From Typha latifolia (Eukaryota; Streptophyta; Magnoliopsida; Poales; Typhaceae): DNA of 64,000 bases. Both the position numbers and the translations under genes were made by a program. The DNA lies in contig CM034101.1 of the NCBI GenBank assembly GCA_019914945.1, positions 14,581,188 to 14,645,187 of the forward strand, given 5' to 3'. The notes under the pieces were generated by a model, which saw only the letters and a list, made by a program, of their open reading frames with translations, made no database searches and was not told the origin of the DNA. Within the stretch, counting starts at the first letter, position 1, and every line of letters starts with the position of its first letter. Of the stretch, positions 1 to 12,422 are shown in pieces.

Positions 1-397
1 TTGCTTTATTTTTGAAAAACTTTGAAATGATACCATACATGTTCTGTTCTTGTATATGATACTTTACAGGCCTCTGTGTGGTTCCAAAGCTGAAATATTT
101 GTCCAGTTTGAACCATTTACATGTAGATGCTAAATGCAGTTAATTTGTGGCCAATTCTTATTGAATGAAATTCTCCAGTGTCTCTAAATTGGTCTGTCTC
201 AGTGCATTACGTGAGAGTTATTTGTCATGAGACCTTCCTCATGAGCAATCATATTCTTGAAAAATGCACATCAATGAACAACCAACTGAATTCACATCCA
301 CATACATCTCCAATTAGCTTTCGCAACAAAATTTCACTTGGTAGCTTTCAAGAGAAGAATTAAAGGAAGGAAATTTATCGTTCTATGTAACTATCGA
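1..397. other. 3' flank of the protein-1589 gene; no other gene seen
   Basis: This AT-rich stretch lies downstream of the stop codon of the minus-strand gene ending at 398 and should hold its 3' UTR. The open frame at 178-363 has no recognisable protein character. Confidence 0.5.
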
Positions 398-1122
398 TCA
401 CCGTAGCCAGTATTTGGAGGAGAGAGCGTGTTGGATGAGTTGTGTATTCCTCAATCTTCTCTGCTGTGCTTCAAAGTAGGAGCTAAAGAATGCCGGATTT
501 TCCTTCAGTAGTTCATTCCACACTGCACGCAATTGCTAAACAAGTCAATTAGCCTCAAGAAGATACAACTTGTTAGATTCCTACAAGATTAGCTACATGC
601 ATACTACTCCGAGCATTAACATATAAAATAGTTCAACTAGATAGTCATTAAGATCATTAAAATGCATGTAAAATTAGTGTTGGACTTACTGAAATGGTAG
701 GAAGTACTGATATAAATTCAAAGAAGAAGATGAAGTAGAATTAGTACTACCTGTGATGGTCACAACTGGCTCAATGCTCGCATACTTTGCCAATGCTGCG
801 ACAACCGCATCGCGATCCATGTCGAATGTCAAGCATTTCTCTATCAGGTGTTGAACCTACCATCACAAGCAGCAGTTTGCAGGCACTAAGCATCGCAATC
901 AATCGATGAATCTGAATCTACGTCAAATTTTACGTAGAACTGAAGATCTTGCCATTGTTTCCCTTAACATGTTCATCACTGAAAGAACTTAACATGCATG
1001 AAAAAGGATTCGAAGGAAGCTAGGAATGGCGTATAAATTACCAAGCGAATGTAGCATCGAGGACGGCATCGAAAGTAATGGCGAAGAGGAGGATAGTGAG
1101 AGGAATGGATAGCAGTGCACAT
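398..1122 (-). CDS. Plant protein 1589 family (function unknown), small 3-exon gene
   Basis: Three exons join in frame on the minus strand: 1122-1042, 856-751 and 522-398, giving about 103 residues. The joined product contains YIRL-VQHLIEKCL across junction 1 and then VWNELLKENPAFFSSYF. This pattern (hydrophobic VQHLIEKCL block, an 'EAL/AAL..YA.I.PV' segment, then VWxEL.KEN..FF..Y) is that of the plant-specific domain catalogued as 'plant protein 1589 of unknown function'. I know of no biochemical role. Splice sites are GT/AG (donors 1041-1040 and 750-749, acceptors before 856 and 522). Exon 1 is the weakest part: the ATG at 1122 is the first ATG in the frame, but the frame stays open further upstream, so the true start may lie in an unseen 5' exon. 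The first 20 residues do not look conserved. The stop is TGA at 400-398. Confidence 0.72.
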
Positions 1123-2127
1123 CTCTTCTTCCTTCTGGTTTCCAATGGTGAAGGTTGGTAATGGTGCAATGCAAGTGAGCAAGAGTTCTGGTAACAAAGC
1201 CTCCTTTGGTATTATTTACGGTGTGCTGTGGATGTGTCTTAAAAGATAGAATTTGGGATATTACTAGCTTGGCATTGGCTGGGAAGAAGGGCTTCGCCCA
1301 TCAGGAATTTAGGATAAGATCACAAACCTAACCCTGTGATGGTCTCATCTGGACTCGGTTGTGGTCCTCAGAAGAGATCGATCCATGGCTTCATGTGGAC
1401 CATGAAACATTGAAACTTGGCACAAGATTAGTGGAGGGATTTTTGATCTTGGATTCTAAGATCTAGAAAGAGATAGCCCACTAGTACACCTGGACGTCGA
1501 GATGCGTGCTACACAAGCTCCAATCTCAAAGCCCAAGGTGCAACTCATTTTTCTTTCTTCTTTTTTTGTTAAAAAGAAATTTTTATTAATCACAACAAAA
1601 AAAAAAAGCTTCAAAATTCGCATGAAGTATTTATAAGATATTACTTCATGTATCCCTATATAAGATTTCATATAGCAAAAAATCTCTAACCCTCCCCTAA
1701 TTTTGGTAGCGAATTAGCAGCATAATTACTAGCTTTTGAAGCAGTGGAAAAATGAAATAAATAGGAAGGACACGAATATAGTTCCACGGGGCAGCAATAT
1801 TGCAGTTAATGAAGTTGATAAGGTGTGACTTATTTTTAAATAATTTTTTCCTTGTCTTATAGGCTAGTTCCTTGTTACTTAAATTTCATGTACGCTAATC
1901 CCCTAATGATGTGTGGTACTTCAATTTTAATTATTTTCTTTGGAGATATTAGAAGCTAATTAATCATTACAAAAATTTAATCGAATGTTTGAGAATCTAT
2001 GAACTCACTGTTAGAAGAGATCTTTTTAGTAAAATTAAAAATGTATCACAAGAACTCCTCCTCCCGTGGGAAACATTGTCGAAATTAAGCAGTCAGCAAT
2101 GAGGATTGGAATCAGGATTTAGAGATG

Positions 2128-2128
<1 letters not shown>

Positions 2129-2170
<42 letters not shown>
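2129..2170. repeat. (TA)n microsatellite
   Basis: An uninterrupted TA run of about 21 units in intergenic DNA. Confidence 0.95.
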
Positions 2171-2174
<4 letters not shown>

Positions 2175-4797
2175 TTAGTAATAAGAAACAGTGATACACT
2201 AGAACTTGATCTTCTCCAGTTCATTGCATGGCATTATGCTATCCAACTAGACTTTTGCCACCAACTTATAAAACACTCACCAAACTATCAAATTCTCCTT
2301 TGTAGTTATGAGAAAAGATTAGCCCCCACCTTCACAGTGGCATTCATACATGGCACAGTGTAGTTGGTGTGAAGCAAGAAGAAAGTCTAATCTTTCAAAC
2401 TGCCCATGATCCTTCCAAACACTAAAAGTATTAAACTAATTAAGTTACCATCTAACAAGATTTACACAGGAGTGACACCAATGACATACATGATACATAT
2501 ACTGGGCCCAAGCCACTACCACCAATTTGCTGCCCCTCACCAACCCATCATTAGAACTTTTCTGGGAAGGCCATCAAAGGGCAAAAGAGCAACTACCTTA
2601 AAAGCTATAAGGCTAGATCTCAGATGGTTCCAATTCATGTCAATGGGTCACATCAGCTTCAATTCTTGAGGCCTAGATAGCCCTAAAGATGAATGAATCA
2701 ATCATTTGGGCCCAATCAGAAGGGTGTATCCATTATCTCACTTCTCTTCTTCTTTCCACCTCATGTGGTCTTAAGAGTACTGAAACATGGGGCTGTGAGT
2801 TATGTGCTTGTGTGTTTTAAGTCCCCACATCTCAATAAACTTTAGTGGTGTCTAAATTTGGTCATCTACAGGTTACTTAGATAAGTAATGTAAGATGTTG
2901 ATGATGAAAGACAAAATTAATTATGGTAGTTAATTTGAAAATAGAATTTTCTTCCTTTGTCAATATCACTGCTTAGTTTTACTTTGCTTTGCTGAAGTTG
3001 AGCTAGTTTAAAACAGTTGGAAATATCCACTATCCACTGTTTTAGTAGAGCACATTAGTCCCATAATTAACTTTCAAGCCTAGGAGTTAACATAATAATA
3101 TAGTAATCAATAAGTTAATACGGTATTAGAACATAGGTCACGAGTTAATATCCTATCGTGTTAATCTGTTGTTTAAAATGTGAAATATCTATATTTTCAA
3201 GTCAAGTAAACATATTAGACCTATCAAAATATCTCAAGCCTAGAAATAAGCGAGAGTGATAGAATATAGAATTTATTATATTCTAATAACTTAAGTTTAT
3301 AGAGCAAATCTATATTACCCCCTGCTTTGCTTCCTTCTCAAAGGGAATTTGTATACCTAAGGAAAGAAATTCTTCCAGGATGGAAAGATCTCCTCTTGGA
3401 AGAGGAAATGATAGGGTGATAGCTTAATGTTTCTCCCCTAGATGAGAGAGCTAGCAAGAGGGCAGTTAATTATTTAAAGCAGTACTAAATGCCATTCATT
3501 AAGCCCTGCATACTAGTCAAAAGTACATGCCCAAACTTGAAAGACAGTACATTCTTCATAGGGAAAGGCCACACTAATATACAAAGTAGGCTATATGTGA
3601 AAATTTTGAAAGGTTACCATGATCTAGTTCTTAGTATATGCTTTTAGTTTCAATTATATCATGATTGTTCATGATTAATCTCATCTAGAGGTAACATCTT
3701 CTCTACCTCTATCCATGCTCATCTCGTCGTCATCGGCAAAAGTCTCTATATTCAATAATTAAAAGAGGTTGCTGTGGAGTCACTTTCAATTCAGAAAATC
3801 TAAAAGGTCGGGTCTAGCCCAACATCTTATTATCTATCCGATTCGTTTCCGTATCCGAATTTTGCGGGATGACATAGACTTATTAGAGTTAATCTTCAAT
3901 CTTAATCATCCATATGAAAGGTAGAACTCAAATGACAGACCTCCTCTTCTTTCCATGACTCATTATTTATTCAATGTGTTAGAAGTCTAGCTATTCTAAG
4001 CTATGTAACAAACTTATCAAACTCCTTGACCTTAGGTGAATAATTAGCATGGACTTTTCATTAAAAGAAAAACTATTAAGTACAAGAGGCAACCCTGTAG
4101 ACCCAACTTGGCCACCTGGCCATCTTCTCCCTTGTACCCTAGAGAAAGAGAGAAAGAGAGAGATAAAGAGAAAGAAAGAGAGCATTGACAAAAAGATTAA
4201 AAAAAAGGAAAAGAAGAAAAGAATAAGCAATGAATGGTGTAAACAAGAGACATAGTAGAGAGATGATGGATCATGGATGCACTCCACCCTTTTGTAGAAT
4301 CTTATTCCCTGTGTCTGTACTTTTCCAATTCACAAGCATACATCCTCCATGTGCCAACCTATCTCCATTATTATTATCCACCTCATTACACTAACCTCAC
4401 ACATGTCCATTATAATTCACTCTTATCATAGATATATATATATACATATAGAGATGACCATGGTGGTAAATCTATCATTTGGATTGGAATATGAATGCCA
4501 AGATTGGTCCCCCTCCCAGTAGTGCCTTAAAGCCAACATCCCATGCTTCCAAGGTACATTGCTTCACAACCAACTTGGCCCTTCCTATTTATTGGCTGGA
4601 CCACTGCATGGCCATCATATGAAATGAAGTGATTAAGGGTAGGCTTAGTTAGTGCTTTGTGAGTTAATTAGCCTAGGATTAGGAACCAACTCGTGTGAAG
4701 TGGAAGCTACCATTCTTTTGCTGCTCAGTGGAAAGCTCTTCTTTTCTTTTATGGTAGCCTCCAAATGCACTCCTAGGTTTCCACCTGTTCTTCTACA

Positions 4798-4800
<3 letters not shown>

Positions 4801-4828
<28 letters not shown>
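4801..4828. repeat. (CT)n microsatellite
   Basis: Fourteen CT units in intergenic DNA. Confidence 0.95.
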
Positions 4829-4832
<4 letters not shown>

Positions 4833-6795
4833 GCAAAGTTTTCACCTCTGGCTCTTGTACTATATGTGTATATATATATATATGCATTATATTCTCCAAG
4901 TTGGCTAAGAAAATTCCTGGGTGAATGAGTTGTATGAAATCTATGCCAACAACTCTGGCCACTTCACCTGAGGTGGCTCCAATTTGCAGGCACTAAATCA
5001 AGCGAGTTGTTTATTGTTGGGTCCCACTTGAAAACGAGATTTGGGTAATTGGATCGAGTGAAAAGTATGTGACTGCCAAAACAGTAGATCCACTGTAGTT
5101 CTTAGGGTTGAAACTTTTTTATCTTGGGGATTTTTAAATTATTGAGGTTTTTTATGAATGTAATTGTGGTCAGTTAAATTTGACTAATTACATTTAAAAT
5201 TTAGTGTTAAATAGTATTTGAAGAAGAAAAAAGTGTTTATAAATTTATTATATAATTGTCACAAAAAACTTCACTTTCAAAATTGCCATTAGATAGTCAC
5301 TGAAATTATTATATAATTATTTTGTTAGTTAATCTAACTAATCACGATTGAAACACAACTGCGAATCAAATGAAAAATTATTATCCCCTTATATAAATTA
5401 TTTAAAATAATTTAAAAACTATCAAATATTATATACTTAAGTTTAAGAGAATGAGATATTTTAGTCATTTACATATATCTACTTACTTTAATAGCAATCA
5501 ATTATGAATATTCTATTAAAAAGCTAATCATCATGGTAATTCTAACATTTTAAAAATTGAACAATGATAATTATGTTAAATAAAAACCTGAATTTTAAAA
5601 CCTAATTAGAGACTCTTTTAATTTTTCTCAAATAACCCAACACCTCATGAAGCTTTGACCCCCCTACTCCCCTTACCAAGAACTACCCAAAAATACCTCA
5701 ACAATCCAAATCAAAACTAAGCAATTTGAAGCAGGATTGCATCATGGAGCCATAAAGTATCATGACACATTCATCACGCTTGCCTCATGGTCCATCCATA
5801 CATCCCTCCCAAGCTCTCATTCTCCCTCTCTTCTCTCTCTTCCTACCACTTTACTTAATTACTTGCCAAAAGGAAACAAAGAGAATGGAGGAGCTCTTTC
5901 CACCACCTTTATATTTTACCTTTAGATTTGGTGCATGGTCCCCTCTTTTGGCTCTCTGTTAACGGATCTTTCTCTTTCTCTCTGGATCTTTCTCTCTTAG
6001 ATCTTTCTTCAGGTCACCGCCATGTGGAGAAGTAGAGTTGTCGGAAGCTAAGAGCAATACTAATGCTTCCCTTTCTCTTAGTCGCTTTCACATACTTACC
6101 ATCTCCCTCCCCCCAACCTACAATACATCTCATCTTAGAATTACAATAACGGTTCCTTAAATGACTGACTTCCTTTTCATTTCTTTCTTCTAAATTAAGA
6201 GAGTGTTACGATAAATAAATAATTATTCGAAGATCTTGGTGTACTTATAACCCTTGGAATAATTGAATAGGTATGGCATTAATATTCTCTCAAATATATC
6301 AGTGGTAAGCTAATGGGCCGAGAGTGCCAGCCCAATGGGCTGTGCCAATCCGAGTATAACTAAGGCCATAAGGGTTTTAAGTTTTAACCATAATATAATA
6401 ATAAAATAAAATAAGGCGATAAGTTCACCGTCCCTATCCATGAATCCACGCACCGCCTCCCTGATCTCAGATAGGTGGACGGTTGCAGTTCTTTTTGAAG
6501 ATAAATTATTTTACATATCCACCCAAATAAGTTAAATCTAAATATTAGTTTTTAATTAAAAAAATTAACAAATAATTAACGGAAAAGAGAAATAAGCAAG
6601 GGCTTCTAGGTAAAGCCATTGCTGCAGGGCTTTGGAGGGTGGGAAAGAAGAAGACAGCGTTGGTGTGGGTGAGTGAGTGCCAACATCGATAGCACCGTTA
6701 TTAATGTCTTAACGCAGCTCGGAGGAGAAGGGGGAGTAAGGTCACCTGGTGGTGGTGGCATCGCACGTATTGCTATTTATTTCCCTTGATAGGGA

Positions 6796-6801
6796 CACGT
6801 G
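6796..6801 (+). promoter_or_regulatory. G-box (CACGTG) upstream of the WDR44-like gene
   Basis: The palindrome CACGTG lies within GACACGTGTT, about 690 bp upstream of the start codon at 7486. G-boxes bind bZIP and bHLH factors in plants. That it controls this gene is only an inference from position. Confidence 0.35.
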
Positions 6802-6942
6802 TTTTTGTTTTTACCTTTTTCAGCTTTTCTTTTCCCTGTACAGCAGTCATTAGTAGGTTCCTAGCCTTTTTGAATAATAACACTATTATACGCTTCCATT
6901 TTTTTTTTTAATCTATTCTTCTTAATTAGAGCTGCGTACTAG

Positions 6943-6998
6943 TACTAATACTAATACTAATACTAATACTAATACTAATACTAATACTAATACTAATG
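6943..6998. repeat. (TACTAA)n hexanucleotide array
   Basis: About nine near-perfect copies of TACTAA, ending in degraded copies (TAATGC, TAATAG). It lies about 490 bp upstream of the WDR44-like start codon. Confidence 0.9.
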
Positions 6999-7301
6999 CT
7001 AATAGTAATTCTAATAGTGGCTGTAATTATTTGATGGAGAGAAGAATAGGAAGGGTTATTATTAGTGGTTAATAAGGTTGGATTAGTTGGTAATGGCACG
7101 TAGGACGGTTTCCCAACGGAAGACGGGGGGGGAGCGGCGGGGGAAGTAGTTAGTGTGGGATGGTGTACTGATGGTTTAATGCAGCAGTAATAACTCCCCC
7201 AAAAAAGAAGAGATAAAGACACCCCCAAAACACAAGCGCATCGATTTAGATGCCTGGATGGATCTACTACCCTACTACTACCACCGCTACAACGACAGCC
7301 T

Positions 7302-7308
<7 letters not shown>

Positions 7309-7343
<35 letters not shown>
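7309..7343. repeat. (CT)n microsatellite in the WDR44-like core promoter or leader
   Basis: About 17 CT units, followed by a further pyrimidine-rich stretch to about 7415. Pyrimidine patches are common in plant core promoters and 5' leaders. It lies 145-180 bp before the start codon. Confidence 0.9.
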
Positions 7344-7345
<2 letters not shown>

Positions 7346-7435
7346 TCCCTCGGGCTTCGCTCCCCCTTCCCTTCCCTTTTCCCTCTCTCTCTCTGTCTAT
7401 ATTTTATCTCTCCTCTCTGCTTCGAGCCAAGCCGG

Positions 7436-7444
7436 TATAAATAA
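7436..7444 (+). promoter_or_regulatory. TATA-like box of the WDR44-like gene
   Basis: TATAAATAA sits 42-50 bp before the ATG at 7486. If used, transcription would begin near 7466-7470 and the leader would be very short. If the start lies upstream in the CT-rich region, this motif is part of the leader and not a promoter element. Confidence 0.4.
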
Positions 7445-7468
7445 CGGATCTCGTCTCTCTTCTCCTTA

Positions 7469-7489
7469 ATGCTGGCGGAGGGGAAATGA
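7469..7489 (+). other. Six-codon upstream ORF overlapping the WDR44-like start codon
   Basis: ATG at 7469 opens six codons (M-L-A-E-G-K) and stops at TGA 7487-7489. The main ATG is 7486-7488, so stop and start share the sequence ATGA. Such an overlap can allow termination-reinitiation or can repress the main frame. Whether it is in the mRNA depends on the transcription start. Confidence 0.6.
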
Positions 7490-10400
7490 GCAATTCGGAG
7501 GAGGTGGAGGAGGAGGAGGAGTTCTACGAGTCGTTGGATCGGATCCTCTCCTCGTCCTGCTCATCAACGTCGGCATCCGACGATGACGCCGCCGAACACG
7601 GCGGCCGACACCGCCGCCGATTCCCCACGGTGTCCTCGCTCGACGTGTGGATAGCCGAGCCGGAGCCCGTCGAGGAGCGCCGGCGGAGGCTCCTCCGGCG
7701 GCTCGGGCTGGCCGGAGACGGAGCCCTAGGTCGACTCGGGTCGGCTGCTCTGGACGGGGAGGTCTTGGCCTCCGGCGGCGGCGGCGCCGCCGTCGTACGG
7801 TCTAGATCCGACGGCTCCGTGGACCCCAATCTTGTAAATAGACCTAATATACAGCAGCAACACAGACACCAGAAATCGGTGCATTTTCCAATCTCCGCCA
7901 AGCCTCCCCTCGTCGGGCGGTCGCGGCCGCTCTCGGCCGGCAATCTCGAGGTCGAGAAGGTCTCCGATGGAGAGAGCGGCGACGAAGACCCTAGGTGTTT
8001 GATCAAGAACCTCGACAACGGTAGTGAGTTCGTGGTGAAGGAGTTTAGGGAAGACGGGATGTGGAAGAAGCTGCGGGAGGTCGGGACGGGGCGGCAGCTC
8101 ACGATGGAGGAGTTCGAGATGTGCGTCGGCCGGTCCCCAATCGTCCAGGAGCTCATGAGGCGGCAGAATGTAGAAGATTCCGGAAATGGCGGCAACTCCG
8201 GCGGCAGCAGTGGGCCGAGAACCGGTTCAGGGACTACCAATGGGATGAGGTCGAAGAAGAGAGGGAGCTGGCTTCGCAGCATCAAGAATGTCGCCGGTGC
8301 CGTCGTGGCACGAGAAAGGCGGAGTAGCGATGAGAGGGACACGTCGTCGGAGAAGGGTGGGAGAAGGTCGAGCTCCGCTACGGATGACAGCCAGGACGGT
8401 TTTCCGCATTCGCTCCACCAAGGGCCGGAGCGGGCTAAAGTGCGGCAGTATGGGAAGTCCCATAAGGAGCTCTCGGGATTGTACATGAGCCAGGAGATAC
8501 AAGCTCACAGTGGATCCATATGGAGCATTAAGTTTAGCTTGGATGGACAGTACTTGGCGAGCGCCGGGGAGGACTGCGTTATCCATGTTTGGGAGGTCTT
8601 GAAATTTGAGAGGAAGGGAGAGTTCTTGATGGAGAAGGCACCAGAGGAGACTGTGAGTTGCAATCCGTTTGTTATCGCCGTTTGTAATGGGTCGCCGGAG
8701 CCGGTGGGGTTGACTGGTATTGAGGGAAATCATTGGGAGAGAAAGAGAAGGGCAAAGGTTCCCGGAAGCAGGAAGTCTGTGAGCTCGGACCATTTGATGG
8801 TACCAGAGCATGTATTTGCTCTGTCAGAGAAGCCTGTCTGCTCTTTTAGAGGGCATGTGGATGATGTCCTTGACCTCTCTTGGTCCAAATCACAGGTAAT
8901 TATGCTACTATAACTTTTCTCTGCATTTATACATAGAGGCAATGTTGGTTTTCTACTTGGAAGTCACGAGATATGCATTGTTCATTTTGATTTTTGAACA
9001 CAATAAATAAATTTTGATGACAGAACTGTAAGGTACAATTATTAAGAACTTGGAATTCTTCAACATCCGATCTTCTCAATTTGCTAGGCAGTAAATTTGC
9101 AAGGAACCAATTGATTGATTTTACATGTGAACTGCAGAATAGGAATTTATTTGTTTTTTCAAATTACTGCTTGGATAGCAGCTCTGTTAGGTGGACAATG
9201 CTTGGTCTTTAAGGCGTCTAGGATATGTAGAATATACTTCTATTTATTGTATTTCCCAGGAAGAGCAAAATTTGAGTTTTGAATATTTCTTGGAATACAT
9301 GTATAAATTTGTCATGTGGCTTCTGTTGTAACCCGCTTAATTTAAAGTCCTCTTCCAAGGTGCCAGGTCAAATTACTTTATGACCCCTACCATTTTTCCT
9401 GGTCACTCCTTGTGGACTATCTCCATTTACTTGCTACATTCTTGTTTCTCTTCAATGCCCAATATTTTCTTTGTTATGTAGCCAATTGATGAAGATGCAA
9501 GATGGATGTGTTTATGTTCTGCATCTGATTGTAGAGTTTGTCTTCATGGACGATTCCCTCCTAATAAGGGTTTGCATCACATAATTTTTCCCTTTTTTAT
9601 GGATAAAAATGTAACCTGAAACGTTTGAAATAAACTTTCAGACTCCTTGTGGAAGAGGAGACTGAAGAGTTAAAAGTAGACCGGTTAATGGAAAATTTGT
9701 TAGTTTGGTTTCTTACTTTCTTTCTTCCAAAATGATGTTTGAATTACCTGGTATTTAGTCATAGGTCTAAATCAATTTTCAGTCAAGAGTCTGTTTAGAA
9801 CTGTTTACAATTATTCTGGGGATTTATTTTTTCTTTAATTTTTTAACAACATATTACTTTTCACTACATGTCTTACTAGTCCCTTTAGATTCAGAAATTC
9901 TTGTGACTGGGAAATCTTAAATGTCTTGCATCTTATCTTTATGATAGAATTATATACTGCTTTAGTGTATATGAGGAGGTGAATGTTTTAAGATAACTAT
10001 GTATAGTTGGTTCAGGATTTCTTTTTCATATTATCAGTACTATGTTTGCATTTATGAATTATTGAACATGTCTGAATTGCAGTACCTACTTTCCTCTTCA
10101 ATGGATAAAACCGTCAGATTATGGCACATGTCTAGTAAATCCTGTTTGAAAATATTCTCCCATAGTGACTTTGGTAAGTTTAAGATTGCTTTCATTGTCT
10201 ATTTTTCAGTGCTCTCTTTCCTTTCACCATTTTGTTTATCCTTACAACAAATTATGATCCTATGCTTCAGTGACTTGCATCCAATTCAATCCTGTTGATG
10301 ATAGATACTTCATTAGTGGGTCCCTAGATGAAAAGGTCCGTATCTGGAGTATACCAGACCGGCAAGTCGTTGATTGGAATGATCTGCATGAAATGGTCAC

Positions 10401-12378
10401 AGCTGCTTGCTATGCCCCAGATGGACAGGTTACTTCTGCTTTTCTGAAACACTACTCATTCTGAAAAAAGAATCCTAAGTTTTTTCTTAATGCTTACTCT
10501 GTTGTCTTCTGAAGAGTGCCCTAGTTGGCTCACACAAGGGGAGTTGCCAGTTGTATGACACATCAGGTATTAACTGTTCTGTCTCTGCCTATCGGTTTGT
10601 GTTTTATTTGTATATGCATGTGTGAGCTTTGGAGAATGAGTGGGTTGCATGTGTGCACAAACTCCAACTCTGAACCTAATTTTCTTCCTTACTGCTGTTC
10701 ATTTTTCTTTGATCTGCCTGTATGTTCATGCTTTGTGCTGATGCATCTAGATAATAAGCTTCTTCAAAAAAGTCAAATCGACTTGGAGAACAAGAGGAGA
10801 AAGTCCAGTCATAAGAAAATCACTGGATTTCAGGTACTCATTGTTTAGAAGATGTTATACCAGTCTACTGTATCTTGAGACATTTTATGTTCAGAGTTCT
10901 CTAATAGTTACTTGAACAGTTTGCCCCAAGAAATTCCTCAAAGGTGCTTATTACATCTGCCGATTCACGAATCCGGGTCATTGACGGTGTTGAACTGGTT
11001 CACAAATTTCAAGGTATAAGCTTTTGTTATTAACTGAGATACAAAGAGGGTTTAACCCTGACTGTACATTTTCTGTCTGTCTTTAATATTTATGCCAGGG
11101 AAGACTATTCAGTTTCGCAGAATACAGCAACCTGACTGACAGCCTTCATGTTATCACCCAAGCTGCTGGGTATTCATATGAATTAGAAGTATTAACATGT
11201 TTGTTTAAGTTAATATTAGCAAATTTTTTTGATATATCCATACTGAAGTAAAAGGTGTTTTTTTTATCCTGATGGATATAATTGTGTTGTGAGTGATTTT
11301 TTTTTTTTTTTGACAGTACATATTTGTTTCCTTCATATTCGTGGCCCCTCTTAGCCCTTCGCTAATGCCCTCGTAGTAATGTAGTTTCAAAAGCAGTGTA
11401 AATGCTCATTGAGTTCTTGGCTTTATACATTTTTCCTAGACCTGCTATCACTGTGCAAAAGATGCTCTGGTTTTTATCGCTCAAGTGTTTCATCAAAATT
11501 ATGAGAAATTAGATGTATGTGATGTATGCATCTATCTGCCTGTGCTTAATCTCCAGAATGATTTTCCAAATAAATATTGCTCTAATATATAGGTATTTTC
11601 TAAATGCTATGTTCTTTTCCATTCAAGCATCCTCAGTATCTTTATGCCTTGATTATGGTTAGTGCTGGGGCTTGTGAGTATTATTTTAGTTGCATCCTGT
11701 CACATCTATGGATCCTTAACTTAGACATAGTAAATTTGAGATAGTGTTGGAAAGATGTATCTACTATGGAAGTTTGGAGGAATATCTCTGCGCCATTATG
11801 TTCTGGAACTGAGTAATTGCTCTCTTTCAGGGTTTCGCAATACCAACAGCCAAATTTCAGCTGGCTTAACTGCAAATGGGAGGTATGTGGTCTGTGCGAG
11901 TGAAGATTCTCATGTATACGTCTGGAGATATGATGATGATTCACGGCCAAGCAAAAGCAAGGGTGTTGTCATCACACGGTCTTATGAGCACTTCCACTGC
12001 CGAGATGTGACTGTGGCTGTTCCTTGGCAATCTGCTAGCACTGGAATGGCATTGGAAATGAACTCCAGCAAACAAAATGGGTTGGGTGGAGAATCCAAGG
12101 ACAATCCTCTTTCATCTTTACCTGCTTACAAGTCTAGCAAACTGCAATGTAGTGTCCGAAACGCCAACTCGAATCATTACGGTGATAGGGTGTCTGCAAC
12201 CTGGCCTGAAGAACTCATGGCAGCCAACAAATGGAGCCCTAATTCTGATGTTGATCTTATTGTTAAAGGAGGTTTGCCTGCACAAAGCAGGTCAGCTTGG
12301 GGGCTAGTAATTGTCACCGCAGGTCGTGGCGGTGAAATCAGAACGTTTCAGAATTTAGGATTTCCTGTTCGAGTATAA
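7486..12378 (+). CDS. WDR44-like WD40 repeat protein
   Basis: Seven exons join in frame: 7486-8895, 10083-10173, 10271-10428, 10515-10566, 10751-10833, 10920-11013 and 11831-12378, giving about 811 residues. The first ~330 residues are acidic, then low-complexity with serine- and arginine-rich stretches, and probably disordered. WD40 repeats follow: one in exon 1 near residues 338-368 (ending IHVWEV), one across the exon 1/2 border ([11 protein letters not shown] to KTVRLW), one ending KVRIWSI, a weaker one ending CQLYD, one with [10 protein letters not shown], and a last with [12 protein letters not shown]. Together they can form a propeller. The layout matches plant proteins annotated as WD repeat-containing protein 44; animal WDR44 binds Rab11, but a Rab11 role in plants is not shown. 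Start: the first ATG not closed at once; an upstream ATG at 7469 is a six-codon ORF. The GC-rich first exon contrasts with later AT-rich exons. The stop codon lies in a 36-bp tandem duplication. Confidence 0.9.
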
Positions 12379-12422
12379 AGCCCTCTGAATTTAGGATTTC
12401 CTGTTCGAGTATAAAGCCCTCT
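12351..12422 (+). repeat. 36-bp perfect tandem duplication spanning the stop codon
   Basis: Two identical 36-bp units, 12351-12386 and 12387-12422, each start GAATTTAGGA and contain TTCGAGTATAA. The first holds the last codons and TAA of the WDR44-like gene. The second repeats them in the same frame just after the stop, because 36 is divisible by 3. Confidence 0.97.

Larger units (their letters stand above)
1123..7468. other. Long AT-rich intergenic region with simple repeats
   Basis: No gene is supported over 6.3 kb. Short open frames here are low-complexity (poly-serine/leucine from CT tracts, isoleucine/tyrosine from TA tracts) or lack protein-like composition. Items that can be named are listed separately: a TA microsatellite, two CT microsatellites, a TACTAA hexamer array, a G-box and a TATA-like motif ahead of the WDR44-like gene. 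The stretch 2380-2700 is more complex in composition but resembles no protein I know. I looked for familiar plant microRNA sequences and saw none. Confidence 0.6.

Noticed and set aside
2406..2669. 87-codon plus-strand frame in the long intergenic region
   Set aside because: Non-repetitive but with no family resemblance, no neighbouring exons and no clear gene signals.
7524..8486. 320-codon open frame on the minus strand
   Set aside because: It is the antisense shadow of the GC-rich first exon of the WDR44-like gene; composition is low-complexity and the plus-strand frame continues into WD40 repeats.
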